DNA from: JANMCE01 sp031410595
Lineage (GTDB): Bacteria; Actinomycetota; Acidimicrobiia; Acidimicrobiales; Ilumatobacteraceae
NCBI GenBank assembly: GCA_031410595.1
Contig: JANNZM010000044.1
Location: forward strand, 1-15,236
Direction: 5' to 3'
Length of the DNA: 15,236 nucleotides
This document shows positions 1 through 7,104 of this stretch, in pieces; the first letter of the stretch is position 1, and the number at the start of each line of letters is the position of its first letter. A model generated the notes under the pieces. It was given only the letters and a program-made list of their open reading frames with translations. It was not told the DNA's origin and searched no databases. A program made the translations under genes and the position numbers.

Positions 1-3000
1 ACTGCGAACGCACGAACATGGTCGGGTGACCATCGGGCGCAACGCCGTTGGTGAGCAGGTCGGCAACGGCAACTTCCCAGTCGGCCATGCCGGGCAGCGT
101 GGGTGAATGCTCGCCGGTGACGATGCCGGGTAACCGATCGGCGGTTGCCTGGCTGACAGCGCCAGCAGCCCACAACGCGGCGCGCCGATCCATACCGAAG
201 CAGCCGAACGCGCCAGCCGTGGCGAGTGATTCGAGATGACCAAGGGTGAGACCGGGTACGCGTCGCACCAGATCCTGTGGCGTGGTGAACGGGCGAGCTG
301 CCGCGATTGCTTCGGCCAGCGAGGTGCCGATGGTGCGCACCTCGCCGATGCCCAGTCGCACGGCAACACCGTTATGACTGTCGGGGCAGGGTTCCATTGT
401 GCACAACGCAGCCGACGCGTTGAGATCGGGCGTGAGCACCACCACACCGTGACGTCGGGCGTCCTGCGCGAGCGAGTGGGGTGAGTAAAAGCCCATCGGT
501 TGCGCGTTGATGAGGGCGGCGCAGAACGCGGCAGGGTGATGCAGCTTGATCCACGATGACGAGTACACCAAGTAGGCAAACGACACCGAGTGTGATTCGG
601 GGAAGCCGTAGTTGGCGAACGCCGCCATCTTCATGAAGATCTCCTCGGCCACCTCGCTGGTAACACCACGCGCTTTCATGCCAGCGAAGAGACGTTCTTT
701 CAGTCGCTCCATCTTTTCGCGACTGCGTTTTGACCCCATGGCCTGTCGCAGTTGGTCGGCTTCAGAGGGTGTGAAACCGGCAACGTCGATGGCCATCTGC
801 ATGAGCTGCTCTTGGAACAACGGGATGCCCAACGTTTTGCCGAGCGAGTTCTCGAGGAGCGGGTGAAGATAGGTAACCGGCTCGGTGCCGTTGCGACGAC
901 GTATATAAGGATGCACCGAGCCACCCTGGATAGGACCGGGGCGGATCAACGCCACTTCCACCACAAGGTCGTAAAACTTGCGGGGCTTCAGGCGAGGCAA
1001 CGTGGCCATCTGGGCCCGGCTCTCGATCTGGAACACGCCGATGGTGTCGGCACGGCACATCATGTCGTACACCTCATCCTCTTGCGGAATAGTTGCAAGA
1101 TCAATTACTTCACCCGTATAGGTGGCGATGAGATCAACCGCGCCGTGCAACGCGGAGAGCATGCCAAGACCCAAGAGGTCGAACTTCACCAGACCGGTTG
1201 CCGCGCAGTCGTCCTTATCCCACTGCAGGATGCTGCGGTTCTCCATACGCGCCCACTCGACCGGACACACCTCGATAACCGGCCGATCGCAGATCACCAT
1301 GCCGCCGGAGTGGATACCGAGGTGACGCGGGAAGTCCTCCACCTGCATGGCCAGGTCAAGTACCTGCGCAGGAATATCGTGATCGGTCTGCTCGGCGGTT
1401 TTGGCGACCCGACCCCAGCCGTCTACCTGTTTCGACCATGCGTCCTGTTGGCCAGGTGCGTAACCCAATGCCTTGGCCATGTCTCGCACGGCCGAGCGCG
1501 AACGGTAGGTGATGACGTTGGCGACCTGGGCGGTGTGGTCCCGACCGTAGCGGTTGAAAACGTACTGAATCACCTCTTCCCGGCGGCCCGATTCGATGTC
1601 GATGTCGATGTCGGGCGGGCCGTCACGTTCGGGAGATAGGAACCGCTCGAACAGCAGGCCCAGCGACACCGCATCGGCCTTGGTGATACCGAGCGCGAAA
1701 CAGACGGCCGAGTTGGCTGCCGACCCACGCCCCTGACAGAAGATGTTCTCCCTGCGACAGAACTCGACGATGTCCCACACCACTAAGAAGTAGCCGGAGA
1801 AACCGAGACCCTCGATGATGTCGAGTTCACGGTCAATGGTCTGCCACGCCCGAGCGGCCAGCCCCATGTCGACATGAGCGGGTGGCCGACGCCCGTACCG
1901 ACGCTCGGCCCCCTCGAACGCAATACGGCGGAGGAAGGCCATCTCGCTCATACCGTCCGGGCACGGATAAGGTGGCAGATTCGGCGCCACCAGGCGCAGA
2001 TCGAACGCCATGGCCCGACCCAGTTCGGCCGCCGTCTCCACCGCGCCCGGGTAACGGGCAAACCGTCGGGCCTGCTCGGCACCGCTGCGCAGGTGCGCGC
2101 CAGCGCATGCCGGCAGCCACGGGTCGAGATCTTCCAAACTGCGGCGGGCCCGCACCGCGGCGAGCGCGCTGGCCAGTGGCCGTTGGGCGGGTGTGGCGTA
2201 GTGACCGTTCACGGTTGCCACCACGGCCAGGTTGTTGCGCATCGCGAGCTGGGCCATGGCGTCGTTGCGGTGGCTATCGAGTGGATCACCGTGATCCCAC
2301 AGTTCCACCGCCACCCGATCCCTACCGAACAGGTCCATGAGCTTGCGCAGCTCGCTCTCTGCTGCAGCCGGACCATCGTTGATCAACGCCGCTGGCACCG
2401 CGCCCTTGCGGCACGCGGTCAGCACCCACACATGCCCAGCCGTCTCAGCCGCCAGATCAACGAGTGAAAACCGAGCCGCGTTCTTCGCCCCCGCCATCTG
2501 CCCCCGACTGAGCGCCGTGGACAAACGGGCGTACCCCGCCGGCCCATCAGCCAAAAGCAACACATGCCGCCCAGCCGGATCCGGCGACCCCGTCCGCGAG
2601 GCTGTCTCGGCAGCTTGCGGCATTGTCTGAGCGAAGCGAGTCCGAACGCCGGGAGCGGCGCTGAGCGACACGGAGCGGTAGCGACCGAGCGAAGCCGTAG
2701 GAGCGGCGAGCAAGTGAGGCAATCCAAGGGTGATTTCCGAGCCGAAGATGGTAGGGAGGCCGACGGCGCGGGCTGCTTCGGCGAAACGCACTACGCCGTA
2801 GAAGCCATCGTGATCGGTGAGGGCCAGTGCTTCGAGGCCGAGGCGGGCTGCTTCCTCAGCAAGCTCTTCGGGATGGGATGCACCATCGAGAAAACTGAAA
2901 TTGGAATGGCAGTGCAGCTCGGCGTACGGCGTGCCTCCGACTCGACGTGATGTTCCATCGGCATCGTATGGTTGACGCTTTCTACTCCACGCCGGACTGT

Positions 3001-3097
3001 CTCCCCCGGCGTTCCACGATGGCGAACCAGGAGCGCGCCCATTGGACAGACGTCTTTCCAGATCCTTCCAAGAAACCGTGGGGTTGTTGAATCCCAT
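1..3097 (-). CDS. dnaE2: Error-prone DNA polymerase III alpha subunit DnaE2 (ImuC), 3' end outside window
   Basis: This is the C-family polymerase that extends past lesions in the ImuA'-ImuB-DnaE2 mutasome. About 1032 codons are visible; roughly the last 100 residues expected for the family lie beyond base 1. The start ATG at 3097 follows an in-frame TGA and gives the typical family N-terminus (MGFNNPTVSWKDLERRL). The PHP domain shows PYAELHCHSNFSFLDGA (residues 57-73) and LTDHDG (93-98). The polymerase palm shows PDIDIDIE with candidate catalytic Asp496 and Asp498. Further conserved stretches are QGRGSAANSAVC, HLGIHSGGMVICDRP, LRQAMGSKRS and NYGFPESHSVSFAYLV. Residues about 128-166 of the PHP domain are encoded by a dispersed repeat (2620-2724) where relatives have a short variable loop; the frame stays open. 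The promoter carries an SOS box. Identification is by direct family recognition and is very secure; activity with the insertion is inferred. Confidence 0.97.
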   Translation of the reverse strand, partial: MGFNNPTVSWKDLERRLSNGRAPGSPSWNAGGDSPAWSRKRQPYDADGTSRRVGGTPYAELHCHSNFSFLDGASHPEELAEEAARLGLEALALTDHDGFYGVVRFAEAARAVGLPTIFGSEITLGLPHLLAAPTASLGRYRSVSLSAAPGVRTRFAQTMPQAAETASRTGSPDPAGRHVLLLADGPAGYARLSTALSRGQMAGAKNAARFSLVDLAAETAGHVWVLTACRKGAVPAALINDGPAAAESELRKLMDLFGRDRVAVELWDHGDPLDSHRNDAMAQLAMRNNLAVVATVNGHYATPAQRPLASALAAVRARRSLEDLDPWLPACAGAHLRSGAEQARRFARYPGAVETAAELGRAMAFDLRLVAPNLPPYPCPDGMSEMAFLRRIAFEGAERRYGRRPPAHVDMGLAARAWQTIDRELDIIEGLGFSGYFLVVWDIVEFCRRENIFCQGRGSAANSAVCFALGITKADAVSLGLLFERFLSPERDGPPDIDIDIESGRREEVIQYVFNRYGRDHTAQVANVITYRSRSAVRDMAKALGYAPGQQDAWSKQVDGWGRVAKTAEQTDHDIPAQVLDLAMQVEDFPRHLGIHSGGMVICDRPVIEVCPVEWARMENRSILQWDKDDCAATGLVKFDLLGLGMLSALHGAVDLIATYTGEVIDLATIPQEDEVYDMMCRADTIGVFQIESRAQMATLPRLKPRKFYDLVVEVALIRPGPIQGGSVHPYIRRRNGTEPVTYLHPLLENSLGKTLGIPLFQEQLMQMAIDVAGFTPSEADQLRQAMGSKRSREKMERLKERLFAGMKARGVTSEVAEEIFMKMAAFANYGFPESHSVSFAYLVYSSSWIKLHHPAAFCAALINAQPMGFYSPHSLAQDARRHGVVVLTPDLNASAALCTMEPCPDSHNGVAVRLGIGEVRTIGTSLAEAIAAARPFTTPQDLVRRVPGLTLGHLESLATAGAFGCFGMDRRAALWAAGAVSQATADRLPGIVTGEHSPTLPGMADWEVAVADLLTNGVAPDGHPTMFVRSQ
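2620..2724 (+). repeat. Dispersed coding repeat, copy A (long form), inside dnaE2
   Basis: The core GAGCGAAGCGAGTCCGA starts at 2630 and GGAGCGGTAGCGACC at 2672. Between them is GAACGCCGGGAGCGGCGCTGAGCGAC, so GGAGCGG occurs twice, 20 bp apart (2652 and 2672). A further GAGCGAAG module follows at 2687. It shares the GAACGCCGGGAGCGG stretch with copy D, and the outer modules with copies B and C. Translated on the minus strand it adds about 35 residues to DnaE2 (including SLGRYRSVSL and PGVRTRFAQTMPQ) without a stop. Confidence 0.85.
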
Positions 3098-3105
3098 ACC
3101 TCCTC

Positions 3106-3134
3106 ACTATCGAACACTTGTTCGTAAAGGTCAA
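3106..3134 (-). promoter_or_regulatory. dnaE2 promoter, predicted leaderless
   Basis: Read on the minus strand there is a -35 TTGACC (3134-3129), a 17-nt spacer, and a -10 GATAGT (3111-3106), followed by 8 nt and the ATG at 3097. Transcription would begin at or next to the A of the start codon, so the GAGGAGG directly before the ATG is too close to serve as a Shine-Dalgarno site. The LexA box occupies most of the spacer, the geometry expected for repression by blocking RNA polymerase. The -35 match is strong and the -10 match moderate (4 of 6). Confidence 0.65.
3111..3124. promoter_or_regulatory. LexA binding site (SOS box) of dnaE2
   Basis: CGAACACTTGTTCG has perfect CGAAC/GTTCG half-sites around a 4-nt centre. 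It closely matches the SOS box known from Bacillus and mycobacteria. It lies 13 nt upstream of the dnaE2 ATG, the same distance as the box in front of imuA'. It could also influence the divergent response regulator, whose start is 225 nt away. Confidence 0.9.
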
Positions 3135-3209
3135 CCCAGTCTTACGGCCTCCCTCATTCGCAAGATTTGTTCTGACTTGAGAGATCCTTGAGAAAATTTC
3201 GTGCGAACA

Positions 3210-3239
3210 TGGACCTATAGGCCGAACGAATCATACAAT
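3210..3239 (+). promoter_or_regulatory. Candidate promoter of the response regulator
   Basis: TGGACC (3210-3215), an 18-nt spacer, then TACAAT (3234-3239). Each hexamer matches the housekeeping sigma consensus at four or five positions. A leader of about 100 nt would precede the ATG at 3349. The rest of 3125-3348 shows no other clear signal or gene. This is pattern matching only. Confidence 0.35.
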
Positions 3240-3348
3240 TCGACAGAGAGGCATATGCTTTGCAGAACAGCCACAAACAAGTCGCGGGAAGTAAAGGCAA
3301 GCAGAACCCTCAAGACTTCGTACATGTAGCCGATAGTCAAAGCGTCCT

Positions 3349-4095
3349 ATGAACACGACAACTGCCCCCACAGAATCCACCAGCCCTATCAGAGCGCTGA
3401 TTGTGGATGACGCCCCCGAGCTGTGTCTGTTGCTCGAGCCGCTCCTTTCCCGCGAAGGTTTTGACGTCAAGATCGTTGGAGAGGGCGACGGTGCTGTTGA
3501 GCTCGCCCGCACCTTCGAACCGGACGTCATCATCCTCGACCTTCTGCTCCCTGGAATCGACGGGCTTGAAGCCTGCCGTCGCATCCGGGCGTTCAGTGAC
3601 GCCTACGTCGTCATGGTCTCCGCCAAAGACACCGAGATCGACAAAGTCGTCGGTCTGTCCATTGGCGCCGATGACTATGTCACAAAGCCGTTCTCACCGA
3701 ACGAGTTGGTCGCCCGTCTTCGTGCCATGCTGCGCCGTCCCCGTCGGGCCGGTCGTGCTGTCGCTTACGGTGGAGAAGTAACGACTCGTACCTTCGGTCC
3801 TCTCACCGTCGACACCGCCACCCGCGAGGTTCTCGTGAACGGTCAGATAGCAGATCTGACCCGTATCGAGTTCGACTTGTTGGCCACGCTGTGCAGCCGC
3901 CCCCGTTTGGTTTTCACCCGTACCCAGCTTCTGGAGACGGTGTGGGGTCCGAACTGGTACGGCGACACGCACGTGGTGGATGTCCATATGTCGAACCTGC
4001 GACGCAAGCTGAGTCTCACCGACCCGGCTACCCGTTTCATCCACACCGTTCGTGGCGTCGGTTTCCGTCTCGCCGACGAAATCGCCACGAATTAG
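3349..4095 (+). CDS. OmpR/PhoB-family response regulator, orphan
   Basis: A 248-residue two-domain regulator. The receiver domain (about 14-130) has the acidic pair Asp20-Asp21, phospho-acceptor Asp64 (IILDLLLPGIDG), Ser91 and Lys113 (DDYVTKPFSPNEL), so phosphorylation is expected to work. The winged-helix effector domain (about 146-243) has the family pattern: LTRIEFDLLATL, FTRTQLLETVWG, VVDVHMSNLRRKL and IHTVRGVGFRL, which would bind DNA as a dimer. It starts at the ATG at 3349; no clear Shine-Dalgarno is visible. No histidine kinase is present in the window, so its signal is unknown. It is divergent from dnaE2 and convergent with the imuA'-imuB-Hpt operon, whose last gene encodes a possible phosphate donor. 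The family is certain; targets are not known. Confidence 0.93.
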   Translation: MNTTTAPTESTSPIRALIVDDAPELCLLLEPLLSREGFDVKIVGEGDGAVELARTFEPDVIILDLLLPGIDGLEACRRIRAFSDAYVVMVSAKDTEIDKVVGLSIGADDYVTKPFSPNELVARLRAMLRRPRRAGRAVAYGGEVTTRTFGPLTVDTATREVLVNGQIADLTRIEFDLLATLCSRPRLVFTRTQLLETVWGPNWYGDTHVVDVHMSNLRRKLSLTDPATRFIHTVRGVGFRLADEIATN

Positions 4096-4113
4096 ATCAC
4101 CCCGAACGAATCG

Positions 4114-4147
4114 GGCGGCACTTTCGGGTGCCGCCTTTCGTCGTTTT
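4114..4147 (+). terminator. Intrinsic terminator after the response regulator
   Basis: A perfect 8-bp stem GGCGGCAC / GTGCCGCC (4114-4121 and 4128-4135) encloses a TTTCGG loop and is followed by TTTCGTCGTTTT. It lies 18 nt after the stop codon and overlaps the stop of the convergent Hpt gene. The minus-strand side has no T-run, so it works mainly for the plus strand. Confidence 0.85.
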
Positions 4148-4514
4148 AGGCAGCGGTGGTGGAGTGACTTTCGAGCCAGTCGCGCAGCGCGGCGCTGGCG
4201 GGGTCGATGGCGGCTTCGATGGTGGCGAGGTGCTCGGTGATGAACTCGTTGGTGGGCTTACCTTCATCGAGAGCTCGTTCGAGGGCGAGACAGGGCTCGG
4301 CAACAGCTCGTACGCCCAAGGTTGCGCTCGGGGAGGCAAGGCCGTGAGCGGCTCGGCTGAGCAGACCCAGGTCCATACCGGCGGCCCGTAAGGCGTCGAG
4401 ACGGGCGGGCAGGCCAGCGAAGTAGCTGTCGATCACTCGACGCAGCACCGACGTGTCGCCCCCCAGGGCGACGTGCAGTTGGTCGAGGACACTGTTGTCA
4501 ACGGCGGAGGACAT
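4146..4514 (-). CDS. Hpt (histidine phosphotransfer) domain protein
   Basis: A 122-residue soluble, all-helical protein. The central motif AAHGLASPSATLGV fits the Hpt signature (AHxLKGxSxxLG), with His57 as the likely phospho-acceptor and Ser61/Ser63 in place. The usual Lys after the HxL is Ala here. CLALE downstream is also typical. Such domains pass phosphate between receiver domains or from a hybrid kinase to a regulator. The ATG at 4514 lies 5 nt after the imuB stop, so the gene looks co-transcribed with imuA'-imuB and would be SOS-induced. An in-frame TTG at 4547 would overlap imuB and add 11 residues. Its 3' end meets a response regulator tail to tail. The domain call is good; partnership with that regulator is inference. 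Confidence 0.8.
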   Translation of the reverse strand: MSSAVDNSVLDQLHVALGGDTSVLRRVIDSYFAGLPARLDALRAAGMDLGLLSRAAHGLASPSATLGVRAVAEPCLALERALDEGKPTNEFITEHLATIEAAIDPASAALRDWLESHSTTAA

Positions 4515-4519
4515 CGCGT

Positions 4520-6226
4520 CTAATCGTAGGTCGCTTCCAGCCGCCAAACACCGCTCTCAACAACAATCAGATGAGCTTCACCCGAATCCAAGAGAATGTG
4601 AAACCGCGCACAGCGTCGATATCGCTGCGGATCCCACCAATGCTCCTCAATTGGCCACGGTCCGCCCCAGGCAACGACTCGTCGTGGCTTTTCGTCAAGA
4701 AGTGCAAATGTGGCCGGTGGGGCGCTTACGAAGCCTCTGCCACTCACCCGCACCGGGGCCCCGTGGGCGTCTCTAACACGCACTGCGACCGGGTCGGCCC
4801 AAACCGTGGCGGGAGAAGGTGGGGGCAACACGCCGGGCCAGGGACCCCTGGCCGGCTCTTTTTGCACCGCAGCATCACGATCAACCAAATCGGCGGAGGC
4901 TGCCGACACCAGCGCAATCGCGTCACCGGGACTGCGGCTTCCTCGCCATTCGGGGACGAGCACGGCGTCCGTGCCCAACTGGCCGACCAGTCGAGCCACA
5001 CCTCGGATGGCGCGATCATCGGCTTGCGATCTTCCACCCCAAAAGCCGATCTGTTGACCGGTGCCGGCAATCACTTCAGTGGGAGCAATGCGAAGGAACG
5101 TGATGCCCGCTGTCGGCCCGTCGAGCAGCGCTTGGGCCCAACCGTCGAGTTGCCACCGGACCCGTTCGGCCACCGTCACCGGTTGGAAGGCCGGCTCATG
5201 GCGCCACAGCCGATCATGCTGCTCGCCGTGATCGGTCTGTGCCGTCACCAGAATCTGTGTGCAGGCAAGACCACGGGCCCGCATACGTTCGAACATCTCG
5301 TCAGCCAACTGTTTGGCCGCGAACGCCACCGGCCCGCTGGTGGGCACCGGGTCATCGAACACGCACGAGACAGAGAGGTCCGGTGGCGGTTGTCGAGCGA
5401 CAGGTGGGCGCGCGTCAAGTCCGCTGGCGAGTCGATGAGCGGCGCGACCAACGTGTCCGAATCGGGCTGCGAAGTCCGAACGCGGCAGGGCGGCAAGTTG
5501 CCCTAACGACCGAACGCCAAGCTGAGGGAGCAAGCTGAGGAAACGATCATCAATACCGTCTCGGCCAGCCAATACCGCGACGGAGAACGAGGCAAGGAAC
5601 GCCGCACTCTCCCCCCGAGCGATGACCGTGACCGGATGCTTCTTACCTGGAGGCGCAGCAGCCAGCCACGCTGCAAAGACCCCGTCGGCCAAACCGATCT
5701 GGGGCGGTCCGGCAATGCCAAGAGTGTCCTCACCGAACGTGGCGCTGACATGGGCCGAGACCCGTTCGGCCAGCGCGTCATCTCCGCCGTAGTAACGCGA
5801 CGGGCCGCGGGTGGCAAATGTGCAGCAGCCGGGTTCGGTGGCTTCCAGCAACGGCGTGGTTTGCTCCAGCACGCGTAACACCGGCTCAAAGGCGCGGGCA
5901 TCGCGCTCAAGGTCATGGGGCAAGATGACCAGCCCGGGGCAGTGACGTTGCGCTTCTCGACGACGCAGGCTCGGCACCACCCCATCGGCTCGAGCCGCAG
6001 GGGTAGCAGCGACGACCCGATTGGCGTGAAAGACCGCAGCGGCCTGCCCTGGCTTTGCCCCCGCAGCCACCACCGCCCAGTCCGGCCACCGCACAACCGC
6101 GACACGCTTCACTTGGTCGCTACCGCTCCCGGCGTTCAGACTCGCTTCGCTCGGCAATCCCGCAAGCGCGCGACCGTGCTCCGGTTTGGTGTGCGCGTCT
6201 TGGAGATTTATACGATGGTGTCTCAT
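4520..6226 (-). CDS. imuB: ImuB, catalytically inactive Y-family polymerase homologue, mutasome hub
   Basis: A protein of 568 residues (from ATG 6226) that in mycobacteria links DnaE2 and ImuA' to the sliding clamp. The conserved start of the family is VAVVRWPDWAVVAAG (residues 42-56). The Y-family fingers/palm region follows, but the position of the catalytic DE pair reads CTFATRGPSRYYGG, so no polymerase activity is expected. A helix-hairpin-helix-like stretch (LPQLGVRSLGQLAALP, 233-248) and a clamp-binding motif QIGFWG (392-397, compare QLPLWG of mycobacteria) are present. The C-terminus has the typical GGPWPIEEHWWDP. The ATG overlaps the imuA' stop in ATGA. The first 40 residues include dispersed repeat copy D and are not family-like; a GTG at 6112 would give a more usual 530-residue protein, so the start is uncertain. 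Confidence 0.93.
   Translation of the reverse strand: MRHHRINLQDAHTKPEHGRALAGLPSEASLNAGSGSDQVKRVAVVRWPDWAVVAAGAKPGQAAAVFHANRVVAATPAARADGVVPSLRRREAQRHCPGLVILPHDLERDARAFEPVLRVLEQTTPLLEATEPGCCTFATRGPSRYYGGDDALAERVSAHVSATFGEDTLGIAGPPQIGLADGVFAAWLAAAPPGKKHPVTVIARGESAAFLASFSVAVLAGRDGIDDRFLSLLPQLGVRSLGQLAALPRSDFAARFGHVGRAAHRLASGLDARPPVARQPPPDLSVSCVFDDPVPTSGPVAFAAKQLADEMFERMRARGLACTQILVTAQTDHGEQHDRLWRHEPAFQPVTVAERVRWQLDGWAQALLDGPTAGITFLRIAPTEVIAGTGQQIGFWGGRSQADDRAIRGVARLVGQLGTDAVLVPEWRGSRSPGDAIALVSAASADLVDRDAAVQKEPARGPWPGVLPPPSPATVWADPVAVRVRDAHGAPVRVSGRGFVSAPPATFALLDEKPRRVVAWGGPWPIEEHWWDPQRYRRCARFHILLDSGEAHLIVVESGVWRLEATYD
6115..6166 (-). repeat. Dispersed coding repeat, copy D, at the 5' end of imuB
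   Basis: On the minus strand it reads ATTGCCGAGCGAAGCGAGTC, then TGAACGCCGGGAGCGGTAGCGACC. It equals copy A with one GGAGCGG unit (20 bp) removed, consistent with deletion between the two short direct repeats of A. It is in the opposite orientation to copies A, B and C, and is translated as GLPSEASLNAGSGSDQ in ImuB. Confidence 0.8.
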
Positions 6227-6292
6227 GACGCGCACTCGCTTGCTGCATTGTCTGAGCGAAGCGAGTCCGAGAGAGACGGAGCGGTAGCGACC
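6115..6292 (-). promoter_or_regulatory. Possible mRNA hairpin around the imuA'/imuB junction
   Basis: Repeat copies B and D are inverted to each other. GGAGCGGTAGCGACC (6278-6292) pairs perfectly over 15 bp with 6115-6129, and GAGCGAAGCGAGTC (6254-6267) over 14 bp with 6139-6152. Between the two stems is a near-symmetric internal loop of 10 and 9 nt. The terminal loop of about 100 nt contains the ATGA overlap (6226-6223). The alternative imuB start GTG at 6112 lies just outside the stem. The pairing is visible in the sequence; a regulatory effect is inferred. Confidence 0.5.
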
Positions 6293-6975
6293 GAACGAGG
6301 TATCAGCACAGCTTCGATTTGGCCGTTTGTGTTGGGGAGCCAGAGGGAGAGTTTGCGGGCGCGGGTGGCGGCGCGGCGGCCGGTGGCAACGATGGAGATC
6401 TGGCGAGCGCGCAGGTAGCCGTGGCCGTCGTGGAGGCCCTGCCATTGCACCGACGCGACCTGCAGGGTGGAGTCCACTTCCAACGCGCCGGAGTCACCGA
6501 CGGTCAGCAGCACAGAACCGCGCTCACGTGCTCGGGCCTGCACGCGTCGGGCATCGGATCCGTGCAGAAATCCGGGACCGACCACAACCACGTCGAACGC
6601 GTCCAACGCCGCCCCGAGCGCGGCTGCACCCTGCACCGCATCGACGTTGACCGACACCAAGCGTGACAGCGGGAGACCCAGCTCACTTGCCGCAAGCAGC
6701 CCCAGTGTTGGGATACCGAGAACGGCTACCCATGCCCCGGCGGCAACGGGGCCGGCAGCCAGGGCAAGCAGGAGCGAGCGAGCCGCAGGGCCGGCCCCGG
6801 CCACGATGGTGCCCCGCTGAAGCCCACCCCACGGGAAGAGTGGGGCAAAGACAGGAAGCGTGGGAAGAACCTGATCCCCCGCCAGGGTGACCGGCCGGGA
6901 AAGCTGCGCGGCACGAGCGAGCAGAGCCGCATCACCTCGGGGTTCGGGAAGAATTGTCGCTGCAGCAGCCGCCAT
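6223..6975 (-). CDS. imuA': ImuA' (RecA-like mutasome accessory protein)
   Basis: A 250-residue RecA/SulA-like protein that works with ImuB and DnaE2 in damage-induced mutagenesis. LFPWGGLQRGTIVAGAGPAARSLLLALA (about 46-73) is the RecA-like core start; the Walker A lysine and threonine are missing (GAGPAARS), as in actinobacterial ImuA', so ATP use is doubtful. WVAVLGIPTLGLLAASELGLPLSRLVSV and DVVVVGPG follow the family pattern. Residues about 225-250 are encoded by repeat copy B and the bases just after it, so the C-terminus is repeat-derived. The ATG at 6975 is the first nucleotide expected in the transcript of the SOS promoter. It is the first gene of imuA'-imuB-Hpt. The identification rests on family pattern plus the adjacent imuB and is secure. 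Confidence 0.9.
   Translation of the reverse strand: MAAAAATILPEPRGDAALLARAAQLSRPVTLAGDQVLPTLPVFAPLFPWGGLQRGTIVAGAGPAARSLLLALAAGPVAAGAWVAVLGIPTLGLLAASELGLPLSRLVSVNVDAVQGAAALGAALDAFDVVVVGPGFLHGSDARRVQARARERGSVLLTVGDSGALEVDSTLQVASVQWQGLHDGHGYLRARQISIVATGRRAATRARKLSLWLPNTNGQIEAVLIPRSVATAPSLSDSLRSDNAASECAS
6245..6304 (+). repeat. Dispersed coding repeat, copy B (short form), 3' end of imuA'
   Basis: GCATTGTCTGAGCGAAGCGAGTCCGA starts the copy, GAGAGACGGAGCGGTAGCGACCGAACGAGG continues it. Over 60 nt it differs from copy C (11899-11958) at only two positions. Read on the minus strand in the imuA' frame it encodes PRSVATAPSLSDSLRSDNA, followed by six more residues and the stop. Confidence 0.92.
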
Positions 6976-6981
6976 CCCACG

Positions 6982-7010
6982 ATGGTAACGAACAAGTGTT
7001 CGTATTGCAA
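6982..7010 (-). promoter_or_regulatory. imuA'-imuB-Hpt promoter, predicted leaderless
   Basis: On the minus strand: -35 TTGCAA (7010-7005), a 17-nt spacer, -10 TACCAT (6987-6982), then six nt and the ATG at 6975. The arrangement copies the dnaE2 promoter, with the LexA box in the spacer and the start codon at the predicted first transcribed base. No Shine-Dalgarno is present. Both hexamers are moderate matches. Confidence 0.6.
6989..7002. promoter_or_regulatory. LexA binding site (SOS box) of the imu operon
   Basis: CGAACAAGTGTTCG is the exact reverse complement of the dnaE2 box and has perfect half-sites. It lies 13 nt upstream of the imuA' ATG. It should give joint damage-dependent control of the operon and of dnaE2. 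Confidence 0.9.
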
Positions 7011-7073
7011 CGGGCTATCCAGCGGTTCGGAGACTGCTGAGTAAGTTGTTCTTTCCGATGGGGTGAGGTGGAG

Positions 7074-7104
7074 CATCTGCGGGTTGCCGGCAGATGTTTT
7101 GTTT
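7074..7104 (+). terminator. Terminator-like hairpin of unclear purpose
   Basis: CATCTGC (7074-7080), a 9-nt loop, GCAGATG (7090-7096), then TTTTGTTT. It looks like an intrinsic terminator on the plus strand, but no plus-strand gene lies upstream in this gap. It overlaps the left arm of the long inverted repeat, so it may belong to that element. Confidence 0.35.

Noticed and set aside
752..1639. A 295-codon plus-strand open frame
   Set aside because: It is antisense to dnaE2, whose conserved motifs cover the whole region; the His/Val/Arg-rich translation is typical of an out-of-frame shadow.
3098..3104. GAGGAGG before the dnaE2 ATG as a ribosome binding site
   Set aside because: It is only one or two nt from the ATG, and the promoter geometry predicts a transcript starting at the ATG.
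4571..5506. A 311-codon plus-strand open frame
   Set aside because: Antisense to imuB, with no recognisable domain.
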